Source of the DNA: Pseudomonas sp. TNT3
GTDB taxonomy: Bacteria > Pseudomonadota > Gammaproteobacteria > Pseudomonadales > Pseudomonadaceae
DNA: 32,157 nt
Assembly: GCF_010095445.2 (NCBI RefSeq)
Contig: NZ_WFGV02000063.1
Span: 1 to 32,157, forward strand
Direction: 5' to 3'
Numbering within the stretch: position 1 is the stretch's first letter; each line of letters opens with the position of its first letter. The notes beneath the pieces were generated by a model. It was not told where the DNA came from. It saw only the letters and a program-made list of their open reading frames with translations, and ran no database searches. Both the position numbers and the translations under genes were made by a program. Positions 14,725 to 22,595 of the stretch are shown piece by piece.

Positions 14725-15280
14725 GGACGTACTCCTGTATCAAAGGGTTCGGTGGCACGCACCCAACCTGACTATCACTGTCGGTTTCCACGCATTGCTC
14801 GGGCGGTACCCTGATGTGTGTTCAGGTGCCGCTCTTCTTCTGTGTCAGCTTTTTAGTGTTGAACGGTATTACGATGACGCGTTGAACACCTGCTGTGTCA
14901 TCGGGCAAACACTGGGTTATCGAAGGTGATCATTCAGGGCGGTTAGACAGAGCGTCCGTGCTTCTGCTGGATATTTTTCCTGTGTTTTCTGCTTTCGCGA
15001 AATCAGTATTTATGGAAGCCAGGGTGCCTGTCTAGTGAATTTTTGCCAGGCGTTTCAACGCCTTGAATAAGGCGAAAAGCCCGTATGCCAAGGGCTACAA
15101 GAATGACGCTACTGTGTGTAGGCCCTTTCCAAAATTGGTGTAAGACAATGCCTTTTTCTACGCGTTAATTAATGAAAGCCGCGCAAACGAAATGCTCCCG
15201 TTGGCGTGGGATACGGCACAATTAAGCAATCATCCACGGCCTGTTGCCGTGCTCCGAACCTTTTGATCGAGTGATTTTTT
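14725..15280. other. intergenic region between aruF-like and cobF operons
   Basis: About 555 bp with no credible gene on either strand. It must contain two divergent promoters. An inverted repeat CGATGAC (14872-14878) / GTCATCG (14897-14903) with an 18-bp spacer lies about 150-180 bp upstream of the aruF-like start and could be an operator. I searched by eye for a cobalamin riboswitch before the cobF operon and did not see the conserved B12-box. Confidence 0.4.
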
Positions 15281-15856
15281 GTGCAGGCGACCCGTTTGAC
15301 TTTGATTTGCCACGCCCGAACCGTCGCACAAAAATTAGGGCGTTTTCCTACAAATGAGCCTGTGGAAATAAAATGGCAGTCGGCAGAGGGTTCGCGCGCT
15401 GCCTTTTTCAAAAAAGCGCCACGCTTTCTGTGTGGACCGGAATTGCGCACCCGGCAAACTGCTGAGTTTTACGCCAATGATGTCGAGGTTGCCGAGGCAT
15501 TGCGCGATTGCGATTTCGGCCGATGGAGCGGGGCGCAGATCGATGACTTGCAGCAGTCAGAACCCGAGGCCCTCGAGGCCTGGCTGGCTGACCCGGCTTG
15601 TGCACCCCATGGCGGCGAGTCGGTTGCACAACTTCTTGAGCGAGTCGCCGCCTGGTTGACGACCCTTGAGGCAACCGCCGGGCACGTCGTGGCATTCACC
15701 CATCCCTTTGTCATTCGCGCCGCGCTGACCCATGTCTTGAACTGTTCGGCGTTTAATCAGATCGATGTTGAACCGCTGTCGTCCACCGAACTTCGCTACA
15801 ACGGGCGCTGGCGACTGCGCTTGCCAGAGACGGTTATAGAGGACGCAAAACGATGA
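15281..15856 (+). CDS. histidine phosphatase family protein, coupled to cobF
   Basis: 191 residues from a GTG at 15281 (first in-frame start; GAGTGA upstream). It has the phosphoglycerate-mutase/histidine phosphatase layout, with the catalytic RHG triplet changed to Cys-His-Ala ('LICHARTVAQ', His11). The other core elements are kept: 'CGPELRTRQTAEFY' (second Arg), 'DFGRWSG', 'APHGGES', and second His in 'VAFTHPFVIRAAL'. It overlaps cobF by four bases (ATGA), so translation is coupled. Known CobC-type members remove phosphate from alpha-ribazole phosphate in cobalamin assembly; the cobF linkage suggests a corrinoid-related role here, but that is inference. Confidence 0.8.
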   Translation: MQATRLTLICHARTVAQKLGRFPTNEPVEIKWQSAEGSRAAFFKKAPRFLCGPELRTRQTAEFYANDVEVAEALRDCDFGRWSGAQIDDLQQSEPEALEAWLADPACAPHGGESVAQLLERVAAWLTTLEATAGHVVAFTHPFVIRAALTHVLNCSAFNQIDVEPLSSTELRYNGRWRLRLPETVIEDAKR

Positions 15857-16608
15857 AAAAGCTTCTGGTGATCGGCATCGGTGCGGGCAACCCCGACTAC
15901 ATCACGATGCAGGCGGTAAAGGCGCTCAACCTTGTCGACGTGTTTTTCCTCATGGACAAGGGGGAAAGCAAAGACAAGCTGATCGAACTGCGCCGCGAGA
16001 TCTGCGAGCGCTACATCACCGATCACGCCTATCGCTTCATCGAAGCCCACAGCCCGGAGCGCGAGCGCGGTGATGTGGACTACACGACCAGCGTCGATGA
16101 TCTGAATCTGGCCAAGCAGCGCACGTTCGAACGGCTGATCAACGAGGAAATGTCCGACAACGAGTGTGCCGGTTTTCTGGTGTGGGGCGATCCGGCGTTG
16201 TACGACAGCACTGTGCGGATTTTGCAGGCAATCCTGGCATCAGGCGTTTGTGTATTCGATTTTGAAGTGATTCCCGGCATCACCAGCGTTCAGGCGTTGG
16301 CAGCGCAGCACAAGGTGCCGTTGAATCGGATCGGGCGGTCGATTGAGATCACCACCGGGCGCCGTCTGGCAGCGGGGCAGGTGAGCGATGCCGACAGCCT
16401 GGTGGTGATGCTCGATGCGCAAGATGCCTACCATCAGGTGGCTGATCCGGAGACCGAGATTTATTGGGGCGCTTACCTGGGGACGCCGGATGAAATGCTT
16501 ATCAGTGGCAAGCTCAAGGACGTGGCGCAGGAGATCGAGCGTGTGCGCAAAGCTGCCCGAATGGCCAATGGCTGGATCATGGATACCTATTTATTGCGTA
16601 AGCCTTGA
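15853..16608 (+). CDS. cobF: precorrin-6A synthase (deacetylating)
   Basis: 251 residues, the usual CobF length. The SAM-binding tetrapyrrole methylase signature is at the N-terminus ('VIGIGAGNPDYITMQAV'), with 'FLVWGDPALYDSTVRIL' and 'FEVIPGITSVQALAAQHKVP' later. CobF methylates C-1 of the corrin ring of precorrin-5 and releases the extruded two-carbon unit as acetate, an aerobic-pathway step. It is the second gene of a two-gene operon with the histidine phosphatase, in ATGA overlap. No other cob gene is in the window, so the pathway genes lie elsewhere. Downstream is a REP pair and no T-rich terminator. Confidence 0.93.
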   Translation: MKKLLVIGIGAGNPDYITMQAVKALNLVDVFFLMDKGESKDKLIELRREICERYITDHAYRFIEAHSPERERGDVDYTTSVDDLNLAKQRTFERLINEEMSDNECAGFLVWGDPALYDSTVRILQAILASGVCVFDFEVIPGITSVQALAAQHKVPLNRIGRSIEITTGRRLAAGQVSDADSLVVMLDAQDAYHQVADPETEIYWGAYLGTPDEMLISGKLKDVAQEIERVRKAARMANGWIMDTYLLRKP

Positions 16609-16631
16609 GATGTGTGGTGACTGAGCTGGCG

Positions 16632-16726
16632 TCATCGCGAGCAGGCTCGCTCCTACAGTGATTTAAGTAGTTCGCAGATTTTGTGTACACCACCTTTCCA
16701 TGTAGGAGTGAGCCTGCTCGCGATGA
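16632..16726. repeat. REPIN: inverted REP pair after cobF
   Basis: 26-bp arms at 16632-16657 and 16701-16726 are reverse complements with one mismatch; core 'gagcctgctcgcgatga'. The 43-bp spacer is unremarkable. It sits between convergent cobF and the FtrA-like gene and may act as a transcript end for both. Confidence 0.85.
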
Positions 16727-16743
16727 GGCCGTCAAAGCACACC

Positions 16744-17718
16744 TCAAACCTCCAACTTGACCTCGCGCCCAAACCGCTCCCGATACACCGACGGCGGCAC
16801 GCCGACCACACTGCGAAAGGCCACCCGAAAAGTTTCCACCGATCGATAACCACACCCCATGGCGATCTGCTCGGTGTTCTGATTCGTGCTCTCCAGTAAT
16901 TCCCGCGCACGCCCCAGGCGCTCATGCTGCAGCCAGGCTTTGGGGGGCAGGCCGGTGGCTTCAGTGAACCGCCGCAAGAACGTTCGTTCGCTCATGGCCG
17001 CCTCACTGGCCATATCGCGCACCTCCAGTGGTTGATGCAAGCGTTCCCGGGACCATTGCATGACGCGGGACAGGTCGCTGCGCGGCGTAGGACTGACCGG
17101 TGAAGGAATGAATTGCGCCTGCCCGCCGGTGCGTTGTGGCGACATGACCAGGCGACGTGCCACCGAATTGGCGACCTGGGTGCCGAAATCCCTGGCCACC
17201 AGGTGCAGGCAGGCGTCGATGCCGGCGGCGCTGCCGGCTGAGGTGATCAACTGACCCGAGTCGACGTACAGCACCTGCGCATCGACCAGGATGTTGGGAA
17301 ATCGCTCCGCCAGTTCCGTGGTGTAGCGCCAATGCGTCGTGGCGCGGTGACCATCGAGCAATCCGGTCGCCGCCAGCACGAAAACCCCAGAGCATATCGA
17401 CAGCAACCGCGCACCCCGCGCATGGGCTCGACGCAGGCCGTTGAGCAAGGCTTCAGGCACGGGGGCACTGCGGTCGCGCCAGCCGGGAATGATGATGGTC
17501 CGGGCTTCATCGAGCAGTTCCATGCCGCCATCCGCCAGCACCTGAATGCCGCCCATGGCGCGCATCGGGCCTTGATCGACCGCGACAATCCGGTGCCCGT
17601 ACCAGGGGAATTCGAACTCGGGTCGGTCCAGGCCGAAGATCTCCACGGCGATGCCGAATTCGAAGGTGCAGAGGCCGTCATAGGCCAGAATCGCGACCAA
17701 TCCAGGGGTTCGTTGCAT
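16744..17718 (-). CDS. ftrA: GlxA/FtrA-type AraC family transcriptional regulator
   Basis: 324 residues from the ATG at 17718 (MQRTPGLVAIL); the frame runs to a TTG at 17766 but the ATG matches family N-termini. Residues 1-190 are a DJ-1/PfpI-like domain with 'LLSICSGVFVLAATGLLDGHRATTHW' in outline, the Cys in the elbow position. The C-terminal 100 residues are an AraC double helix-turn-helix ('VRDMASEAAMSERTFLRRF' and 'IAMGCGYRSVETFRVAFRSVVGVPPSVYRERF' in outline). Such regulators sense small amines or thiol/aldehyde signals, mostly unknown. It is divergent from the rhodanese gene with 101 bp between starts, so it probably controls it. Downstream is a REPIN. Confidence 0.87.
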   Translation of the reverse strand: MQRTPGLVAILAYDGLCTFEFGIAVEIFGLDRPEFEFPWYGHRIVAVDQGPMRAMGGIQVLADGGMELLDEARTIIIPGWRDRSAPVPEALLNGLRRAHARGARLLSICSGVFVLAATGLLDGHRATTHWRYTTELAERFPNILVDAQVLYVDSGQLITSAGSAAGIDACLHLVARDFGTQVANSVARRLVMSPQRTGGQAQFIPSPVSPTPRSDLSRVMQWSRERLHQPLEVRDMASEAAMSERTFLRRFTEATGLPPKAWLQHERLGRARELLESTNQNTEQIAMGCGYRSVETFRVAFRSVVGVPPSVYRERFGREVKLEV

Positions 17719-17819
17719 TTGGCGGAAAGTTCCCGGTGAGTGTCTTGTGCGCCACTTTAGCTCCAAGCGTCAGGCCGATAAAGTGGTCTCACACCCAAAA
17801 ACACTCTGGAGTACAGCCC

Positions 17820-18254
17820 ATGACCAGTCTTGTCCGTGAGATTCCTGCCGCGCCCTCGGCCATTGCCCTGATGCATTTCAGCAGCCGTCTGACCTTCGAA
17901 ACCGATTGTTCCGACGTCTTCAGCAGCCAACAGGCAGGCGATGTGGATTTTGTCCTGGTGGACGTACGAGGCCCGATGGCGTTTGACCGGGGTCATGTGC
18001 CGGGCGCGATTAACATCCCGGGGCGGCTGCTGACCGCTGACGCGTTGGCGGCCTGGCCGAAATCGACCCTGTTCGTTGTCTATTGCGCCGGCCCCCACTG
18101 CAATGGCGCGAACAAGGCAGCGGTAAAACTGGCGGCGCTGGATTATCCGGTCAAGGAGATGATCGGCGGGGTGACCGGTTGGCTGGATGAGGGGTTTGAG
18201 TTGAGTGGAGCAGTGCAACGTTCCGTCAATACGGTGATTGGCTGCGAATGTTGA
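17820..18254 (+). CDS. single-domain rhodanese
   Basis: 144 residues from the ATG at 17820 (GGAG upstream); the frame is open to 17736. Rhodanese features: 'FVLVDVRGPMAFDRGHVPGAINIPG' in outline, and active loop 'VVYCAGPHCNGANKAA' with Cys89 as persulfide-forming residue and Cys94 in the same loop. 'IGGVTGWLDEGF' is the typical C-terminal element. Rhodaneses move sulfane sulfur between thiosulfate or persulfides and acceptors. Divergent from the FtrA-like gene and convergent with the glutamine amidotransferase gene. Its 3' end is only about 22 bp from that gene's 3' end. Confidence 0.88.
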   Translation: MTSLVREIPAAPSAIALMHFSSRLTFETDCSDVFSSQQAGDVDFVLVDVRGPMAFDRGHVPGAINIPGRLLTADALAAWPKSTLFVVYCAGPHCNGANKAAVKLAALDYPVKEMIGGVTGWLDEGFELSGAVQRSVNTVIGCEC

Positions 18255-18276
18255 AGTAACCGAAAAGATCGCCCCT

Positions 18277-18924
18277 TCAAACGCAAGCCTCCCACCACGC
18301 ATCCAGCGTCACCTGCAGCCAAGCAAAAACCTTTGCGTACGCCGCGCTGTCCGGCTGCCCTCGTGGCAGCGGTGATTCCTCGGCGAAGAATTCATTCAGC
18401 GTCGCCACCGACTCGGCATTCCACTCGGGATGAAACTGCAGTCCCACCCGGGTCGGCCCGACGCTGTACATCTGCTGTTCACAGCGATCACTGCGAGCAA
18501 GGCATTGCGCCTGCGGCGGCAGGTTGATTGCGTCTTCGTGCCACTCCAGCATGCTCAATGCCTGGCCATCAGTGAATGTGACAGTGGTCCAGCCCGTTTC
18601 CGGGCTGTCCATGCGCCGGATGTTCCCGCCAAGACCCAACGCCAGCAGCTGCGCCCCCAGGCAGATGGCGAACACCGGAGCCCCGCGCTCCAGAATGCCT
18701 GCCAGCCACTGACGTTCGGCTTCCAGCCACGCCGGCCCGGCGTTCGATTCATAAGGCCCGCCCAGCAGGACGACTGGCTCAGCGCTCATCGGCGGCAACT
18801 CGCCCAGATAAGCGCGAAAGACCGTCAGCGACAACCCACGAGCCTGCGCCCAATGAGCAATCGCACCGGGGCCTTCAGCACTGTGGTGTTGAATCACATT
18901 CAACGTCGTCTTCTCGCTGCTCAT
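18277..18924 (-). CDS. class I glutamine amidotransferase-like protein
   Basis: 215 residues; the ATG at 18924 follows AGGTGG by seven bases, favouring it over the GTG at 18933. The triad is complete: Cys88 in 'FAICLGAQLLA', His165 and Glu167 in 'VGLQFHPEWN'. No synthase domain is fused, so it belongs to the stand-alone GATase group (COG0518 type) acting on small gamma-glutamyl or other amides. It is divergent from the AotJ-like gene (159 bp between starts). Substrate unknown; puuD-type gamma-glutamyl-GABA hydrolase is possible but not shown. Confidence 0.83.
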   Translation of the reverse strand: MSSEKTTLNVIQHHSAEGPGAIAHWAQARGLSLTVFRAYLGELPPMSAEPVVLLGGPYESNAGPAWLEAERQWLAGILERGAPVFAICLGAQLLALGLGGNIRRMDSPETGWTTVTFTDGQALSMLEWHEDAINLPPQAQCLARSDRCEQQMYSVGPTRVGLQFHPEWNAESVATLNEFFAEESPLPRGQPDSAAYAKVFAWLQVTLDAWWEACV

Positions 18925-19083
18925 GCCTGCCACCTTTTTATAAGTATTTGTCGCCTAAACACAATTTGCTGCTCTGCAGCCGCTCTAGACTGCCGGCCAC
19001 TTCGGTCGCCGCCTATAACGCTGACGCCCGAAAGCTACCAATCGAACGCTGCCAATAAAAGCCTCCGCATACAGGAGTTATAA

Positions 19084-19863
19084 ATGAAGAAGCTAGTGAT
19101 GTTCGGTGCTCTGGCACTGTCGATGCTGTCCCTGACCGCTGTGGCTGATGACGCCAAGCCGATCCGTATCGGGATCGAAGCCGGTTACCCGCCATTCTCG
19201 ATGAAAACCCCTGACGGCAAGCTCACCGGTTTCGACGTGGACATCGGCGATGCCCTGTGCGAGCAGATGAAAGTCAAATGTACCTGGGTCGAACAAGAGT
19301 TCGATGGCTTGATCCCGGCGCTGAAGGTCAAGAAAATCGACGCCATCCTGTCGTCCATGACCATCACTGACGACCGCAAGAAAAACGTTGATTTCACCAT
19401 CAAGTACTACCACACACCCGCGCGTTTCGTCATGAAGGAAGGCACCGACGTCAAGGACCCGCTGACCGAACTCAAAGGCAAGAAAGTTGGCGTGTTGCGT
19501 GCCAGTACCCACGACCGCTTCGCCACTGAAGTGCTGCAACCGGCCGGTATCATCCTGGTTCGTTACAGCTCCCAGCAGGAAGCCAACCTTGATATGGTCT
19601 CCGGTCGCCTCGACGCCATGCTGGCCGATTCGGTCAACCTCGACGACGGTTTCCTGAAAACCGACGCCGGCAAGGGTTTCGCGTTTGTCGGACCGACCTA
19701 TGAAGACGCCAAGTACTTCGGTGGCGGTGCCGGTATCGCTGTGCGCAAGGGTGACAAGGAGCTGGCGGACAAATTCAACACCGCCATCACTGAGATCCGT
19801 GCCAACGGCAAGTACAAGCAAGTGCAGGACAAGTACTTCAATTTTGACGTTTACGGCGAGTAA
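19084..19863 (+). CDS. periplasmic arginine/ornithine-binding protein (AotJ/ArgT-like)
   Basis: 259 residues from the ATG at 19084. Signal peptide 'MKKLVMFGALALSMLSLTAVAD' (cleavage near residue 22). The mature protein closely follows the AotJ pattern: 'IRIGIEAGYPPFSMKTPDGKLTGFDVDIGDALC', 'FDGLIPALKVKKIDAILSSMTIT', 'YYHTPARFVM' and the terminal 'GKYKQVQDKYFNFDVYGE' (in outline). It belongs to the lysine/arginine/ornithine/histidine-binding family for polar amino acid ABC importers. No permease (AotQ/AotM) or ATPase (AotP) gene adjoins it: a strong terminator follows at once. So it is either an orphan receptor sharing the main Aot permease or one with a partner elsewhere. Confidence 0.9.
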   Translation: MKKLVMFGALALSMLSLTAVADDAKPIRIGIEAGYPPFSMKTPDGKLTGFDVDIGDALCEQMKVKCTWVEQEFDGLIPALKVKKIDAILSSMTITDDRKKNVDFTIKYYHTPARFVMKEGTDVKDPLTELKGKKVGVLRASTHDRFATEVLQPAGIILVRYSSQQEANLDMVSGRLDAMLADSVNLDDGFLKTDAGKGFAFVGPTYEDAKYFGGGAGIAVRKGDKELADKFNTAITEIRANGKYKQVQDKYFNFDVYGE

Positions 19864-19878
19864 ACGATTCGTTTAAAA

Positions 19879-19906
19879 AATGGCAACCGCTGACAGGGTT
19901 GCCATT
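19879..19906 (+). terminator. intrinsic terminator after the binding-protein gene
   Basis: AATGGCAACC (19879-19888) pairs with GGTTGCCATT (19897-19906), followed by a run of T to 19913. It lies 15 bp after the stop codon. A classic rho-independent terminator; preceding A's make it possibly bidirectional. Confidence 0.93.
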
Positions 19907-19929
19907 TTTTTTTCATTAGATATGAGAAA

Positions 19930-20025
19930 CCTGTGGGAGCAAGGCTTGCCCGCGAAGGCATCGTGTCAGGCGCCATTCATATTGAGTGTACCGACGCCTT
20001 CGCCGGCAAGCCTTGCTCCCACAGG
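19930..20025. repeat. REPIN: inverted REP pair between SBP and aotO-like gene
   Basis: 30-bp arms at 19930-19959 and 19996-20025 are reverse complements with one mismatch; core 'gtgggagcaaggcttgcccg'. The 36-bp loop is unique. It lies just before the aotO-like start (34 bp), so it separates two genes that would otherwise be an operon. Confidence 0.88.
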
Positions 20026-20058
20026 TGATTTCAGCGCCACTTTTACGGGAGCTCCCCC

Positions 20059-21171
20059 ATGCAACGCATCGACCATCCACTGCCCTGGAGCCACCTGGGG
20101 ACCGAGCGCACACTCAGCGTGTTCCGTTACGGCGCGGGCACTCGCAAGGTCTACATCCAGGCCAGCCTGCACGCTGACGAGTTACCGGGCATGCGCACCG
20201 CCTGGGAACTGAAAAAACGCCTGGCTGAACTCGAAGCCCAAGGGCAGCTGCAGGGTGTGATCGAACTGGTGCCGGTGGCCAATCCGATCGGGCTCGATCA
20301 GCACCTGCAAGGCAGTCACATGGGCCGCTTCGAGCTGGGCAGCGGCAAAAACTTCAACCGCTCGTTCGTCGAGCTCAGTGCACCGGTGGCCACGTTGATT
20401 GGTGATCGCCTGGGCGACGATGCACTCGCTAACATCACGCTGATTCGCCAGGCCATGGGCCAGGTACTCGACACCTTGCCGGCACCCGCCTCGCAATTGG
20501 AGGCCATGCACCGATTGCTACTGCGCCACGCCTGTGACGCCGACATCACGCTGGATCTGCACTGCGACTTCGACGCAGCGATTCATCTCTATGCGTTGCC
20601 GCAACACTGGCCACACTGGAAGTCGTTGGCCGCGCGCCTGAAGGCCGGTGTCGCGTTGCTCTGCGAGGATTCCGGTGGCAGCTCGTTCGATGAATCCTGT
20701 TCATCGCCGTGGCTGCGCCTGGCGCGCGCCTATCCCGAGGCCGCCATTCCCCCGGCCAACCTGGCGACGACGCTGGAGCTGGGCAGCATGGGCGATACCC
20801 GCGTCGATCAGGCCCAGGCCAATGCCGAGGCGATTCTCGGGTTCCTCGCCGAGCAGGGTTTCATCAAGGGAGACTGGTCGCCGGCACCGGATGAATGCTG
20901 CGAGGGCATGCCCTTCGAAGGCACCGAGCACCTGTTTGCCCCGCATCATGGGGTCGTCAGCTTCCTGCGTGAGGCCGGCGAATGGGTGGAGCAGGGGGAC
21001 GCCCTGTTCGAAGTGGTCGACCCGTTGAATGACCGGGTGACCACGGTACGCGCCGGGACCAGCGGGGTGTTGTTTGCCATAGATCGTGGACGCTATACCC
21101 AGCCGGGCACGTGGCAGGCGAAGGTGGCGGGGCGCGAGCCGATTCGGGTAGGGAAGCTCATCAACGATTGA
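20059..21171 (+). CDS. aotO: M14-family succinylglutamate desuccinylase/aspartoacylase-like protein (AotO-like)
   Basis: 370 residues from the ATG at 20059 (GGGAGC upstream). A zinc carboxypeptidase-type core: His38 and Glu41 in 'LHADELPG', third ligand His168 in 'LDLHCD', substrate-binding 'GKNFNR' (Asn98, Asn100, Arg101), and the catalytic Glu240 in 'TLELGS'. The C-terminal 90 residues are a biotinyl/lipoyl-like beta-domain ('HHGVVSFLREAGEWVEQGDALFEVVDPL' in outline). AotO is encoded in the arginine uptake operon aotJQMOP of P. aeruginosa; its physiological role is unclear but the fold suggests deacylation of N-acyl amino acids. Here only the J- and O-like genes are present. Confidence 0.85.
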   Translation: MQRIDHPLPWSHLGTERTLSVFRYGAGTRKVYIQASLHADELPGMRTAWELKKRLAELEAQGQLQGVIELVPVANPIGLDQHLQGSHMGRFELGSGKNFNRSFVELSAPVATLIGDRLGDDALANITLIRQAMGQVLDTLPAPASQLEAMHRLLLRHACDADITLDLHCDFDAAIHLYALPQHWPHWKSLAARLKAGVALLCEDSGGSSFDESCSSPWLRLARAYPEAAIPPANLATTLELGSMGDTRVDQAQANAEAILGFLAEQGFIKGDWSPAPDECCEGMPFEGTEHLFAPHHGVVSFLREAGEWVEQGDALFEVVDPLNDRVTTVRAGTSGVLFAIDRGRYTQPGTWQAKVAGREPIRVGKLIND

Positions 21172-21252
21172 TGAACTGACCTGTTGGTGCCCTGTAGGAG
21201 CGTCGTTTTTGTTAGGCTCAACCTCGAATCCTGCACATGTGAAGGAAGGTTT

Positions 21253-21969
21253 ATGTTGAAGTTTCTCGCTCTGCTGACGCTCCTCGCGTCGGCCGCTGTC
21301 CACGCTCAAACCCCGCTGCAAACCGACCTGCCGCTCAAATACCTGGAGCAGACCCAGCCCGATTCCCGTGATCAGCCGCTGGTGATTTTCCTCCACGGTT
21401 ATGGCAGCAACGAGCAAGACCTGTTCGGTATCAAGAACGAGTTGCCTGCCACCTACACCTACCTGTCGGTACGGGCGCCGATCGTGATGGAAGAGGGCAG
21501 TTATCAGTGGTTTCGCCAGAAAGGCAAAGGCGCCTACAACGGCGAGACGGATGACCTGAAAACCAGCGGCCAAGTGTTGCTGGATTTCATCGCGCAAGCC
21601 GCGAAGAAGTACCACACTCAACCGAACAAGGTGTACCTGGTGGGTTTCAGTCAGGGCGCGATCATGTCCTACGAAGTGGCGTTGCGGCATCCCGAGGCTG
21701 TCGGCGGGATCGCAGCCTTGAGCGGGCGAATTCTGCCGGTACTCAAGTCCGAACTGAAACAGGATGAAAAGCGCCAGAACCTGGGGATTTTCATTGGACA
21801 TGGCACGGCCGACACGCGCCTGCCGTTCAAGGACGGCACCGACGCCAACAGCCTGTTGCAAAGCCTGTCCCTCAAACCTGAGTTTCATGCCTACGAAGGC
21901 GTGGGTCATTCCATCAGTGCCGTGGAGATGCAGGACCTCAGCGCCTGGTTACAGCGCCTCAATCCCTGA
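21253..21969 (+). CDS. secreted phospholipase/carboxylesterase-like serine hydrolase
   Basis: 238 residues from the ATG at 21253 (GGAAGG upstream). Signal peptide 'MLKFLALLTLLASAAVHAQ' (19). Then the alpha/beta-hydrolase set of the phospholipase/carboxylesterase family: 'LVIFLHGYGSNEQDL' (oxyanion), 'VYLVGFSQGAIMS' (Ser nucleophile), 'IFIGHGTADTRLPF' (Asp), 'EGVGHSISA' (His). Close relatives are EstB-like carboxylesterases, usually cytosolic; here a signal peptide directs it to the periplasm. It follows the aotO-like gene by 81 bp on the same strand, and is convergent with the next gene, with only three bases between stop codons. Confidence 0.85.
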   Translation: MLKFLALLTLLASAAVHAQTPLQTDLPLKYLEQTQPDSRDQPLVIFLHGYGSNEQDLFGIKNELPATYTYLSVRAPIVMEEGSYQWFRQKGKGAYNGETDDLKTSGQVLLDFIAQAAKKYHTQPNKVYLVGFSQGAIMSYEVALRHPEAVGGIAALSGRILPVLKSELKQDEKRQNLGIFIGHGTADTRLPFKDGTDANSLLQSLSLKPEFHAYEGVGHSISAVEMQDLSAWLQRLNP

Positions 21970-21972
21970 GTG

Positions 21973-22545
21973 TTACTTGCCGCTGACCATCTGCTTGATC
22001 AACGTTTCATGGGCGGCCATATCGCCGGGACGGGAAATGACCTGAACCAAGGCCATGTGGCTGCCTGATGCTGCCATCAGCGTGGTGTTGAGGGTCTGGC
22101 CGCCACCGCGTGTGGCGGTACTGTCGATCTGGCGCAGCCCTAGCCCGGTCTTTTTCAGCGTCAGGCTTTTTTCGCTCAACTTGTTGTAGTCAGGCAGTGC
22201 TTTGCGCTGTGCCACGTCGAAGTCGGCCGCCGTGCCGTCGAGAAACTCGCCATCGTTGTCCTTGACCTTGACGCCCTCGGGCAAGCTGTTTTCAGCCGTG
22301 ATGATCACGGTTTTGGTGGTCTCGTTGGAGTACATGGTGCCGCTTGCGCCGGTGGAGCTGGCGGGCAGCGGGTTGGCGATGAAACCCTTAGGCAGGGTGA
22401 AGGTAAACTTGCCACCCAGCATGGAGACTTTCTGGCTGGGCGCCGTGTCTTTAGCCGTGGCCTTGGCCGCTTGCGCATTCAAAGCCCCGAGGCTGGCAAC
22501 CGCCATCAGCAACAGGACAACGGCTTTCTTACTCAACAGTGACAT
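21973..22545 (-). CDS. secreted protein of unknown function, RBS within hairpin
   Basis: 190 residues from the ATG at 22545. Signal peptide about residues 1-26 ('LLLMAVASLGALNAQAA'). The mature part begins with a low-complexity linker (KATAKDTAPSQK) and then a domain with 'GGKFTFTLPKGF' and a C-terminal 'ISRPGDMAAHETLIKQMVSG', which resembles the DcrB/PsbP-like fold in outline; this is a weak guess. No catalytic motif. The Shine-Dalgarno GGAG lies inside a 17-bp stem (22553-22595), see separate entry. It is convergent with the esterase gene, and probably downstream of the membrane-protein gene on the same strand. Confidence 0.75.
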   Translation of the reverse strand: MSLLSKKAVVLLLMAVASLGALNAQAAKATAKDTAPSQKVSMLGGKFTFTLPKGFIANPLPASSTGASGTMYSNETTKTVIITAENSLPEGVKVKDNDGEFLDGTAADFDVAQRKALPDYNKLSEKSLTLKKTGLGLRQIDSTATRGGGQTLNTTLMAASGSHMALVQVISRPGDMAAHETLIKQMVSGK

Positions 22546-22552
22546 TCAAAAT

Positions 22553-22595
22553 CTCCATGGGATGGTCGCGCAATGCGGGCGATCATCCCATGGAG
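22553..22595 (-). promoter_or_regulatory. hairpin masking the ribosome-binding site of the secreted protein gene
   Basis: On the minus strand, bases 22595-22579 pair with 22569-22553 over 17 positions (16 Watson-Crick, one G-U), leaving a 9-nt loop (22578-22570). The distal arm ends in GGAG (22556-22553), which is the Shine-Dalgarno, seven bases before the ATG at 22545; the proximal arm has the complementary CTCC. So the RNA, if transcribed from upstream of 22600, would hide its own SD. Structure as drawn; effect on translation inferred. Confidence 0.6.

Noticed and set aside
15000..15280. Cobalamin riboswitch upstream of the cobF operon
   Set aside because: Searched by eye for the B12-box and flanking stems; not found. 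CobF being a biosynthetic gene made it worth checking.
16601..16743. REPIN as a CRISPR fragment
   Set aside because: Two inverted arms only, no direct repeats with unique spacers and no cas gene anywhere in the window.
20701..21909. 402-codon minus-strand frame over aotO-like and esterase genes
   Set aside because: Antisense to two genes with full active sites and signal peptide.
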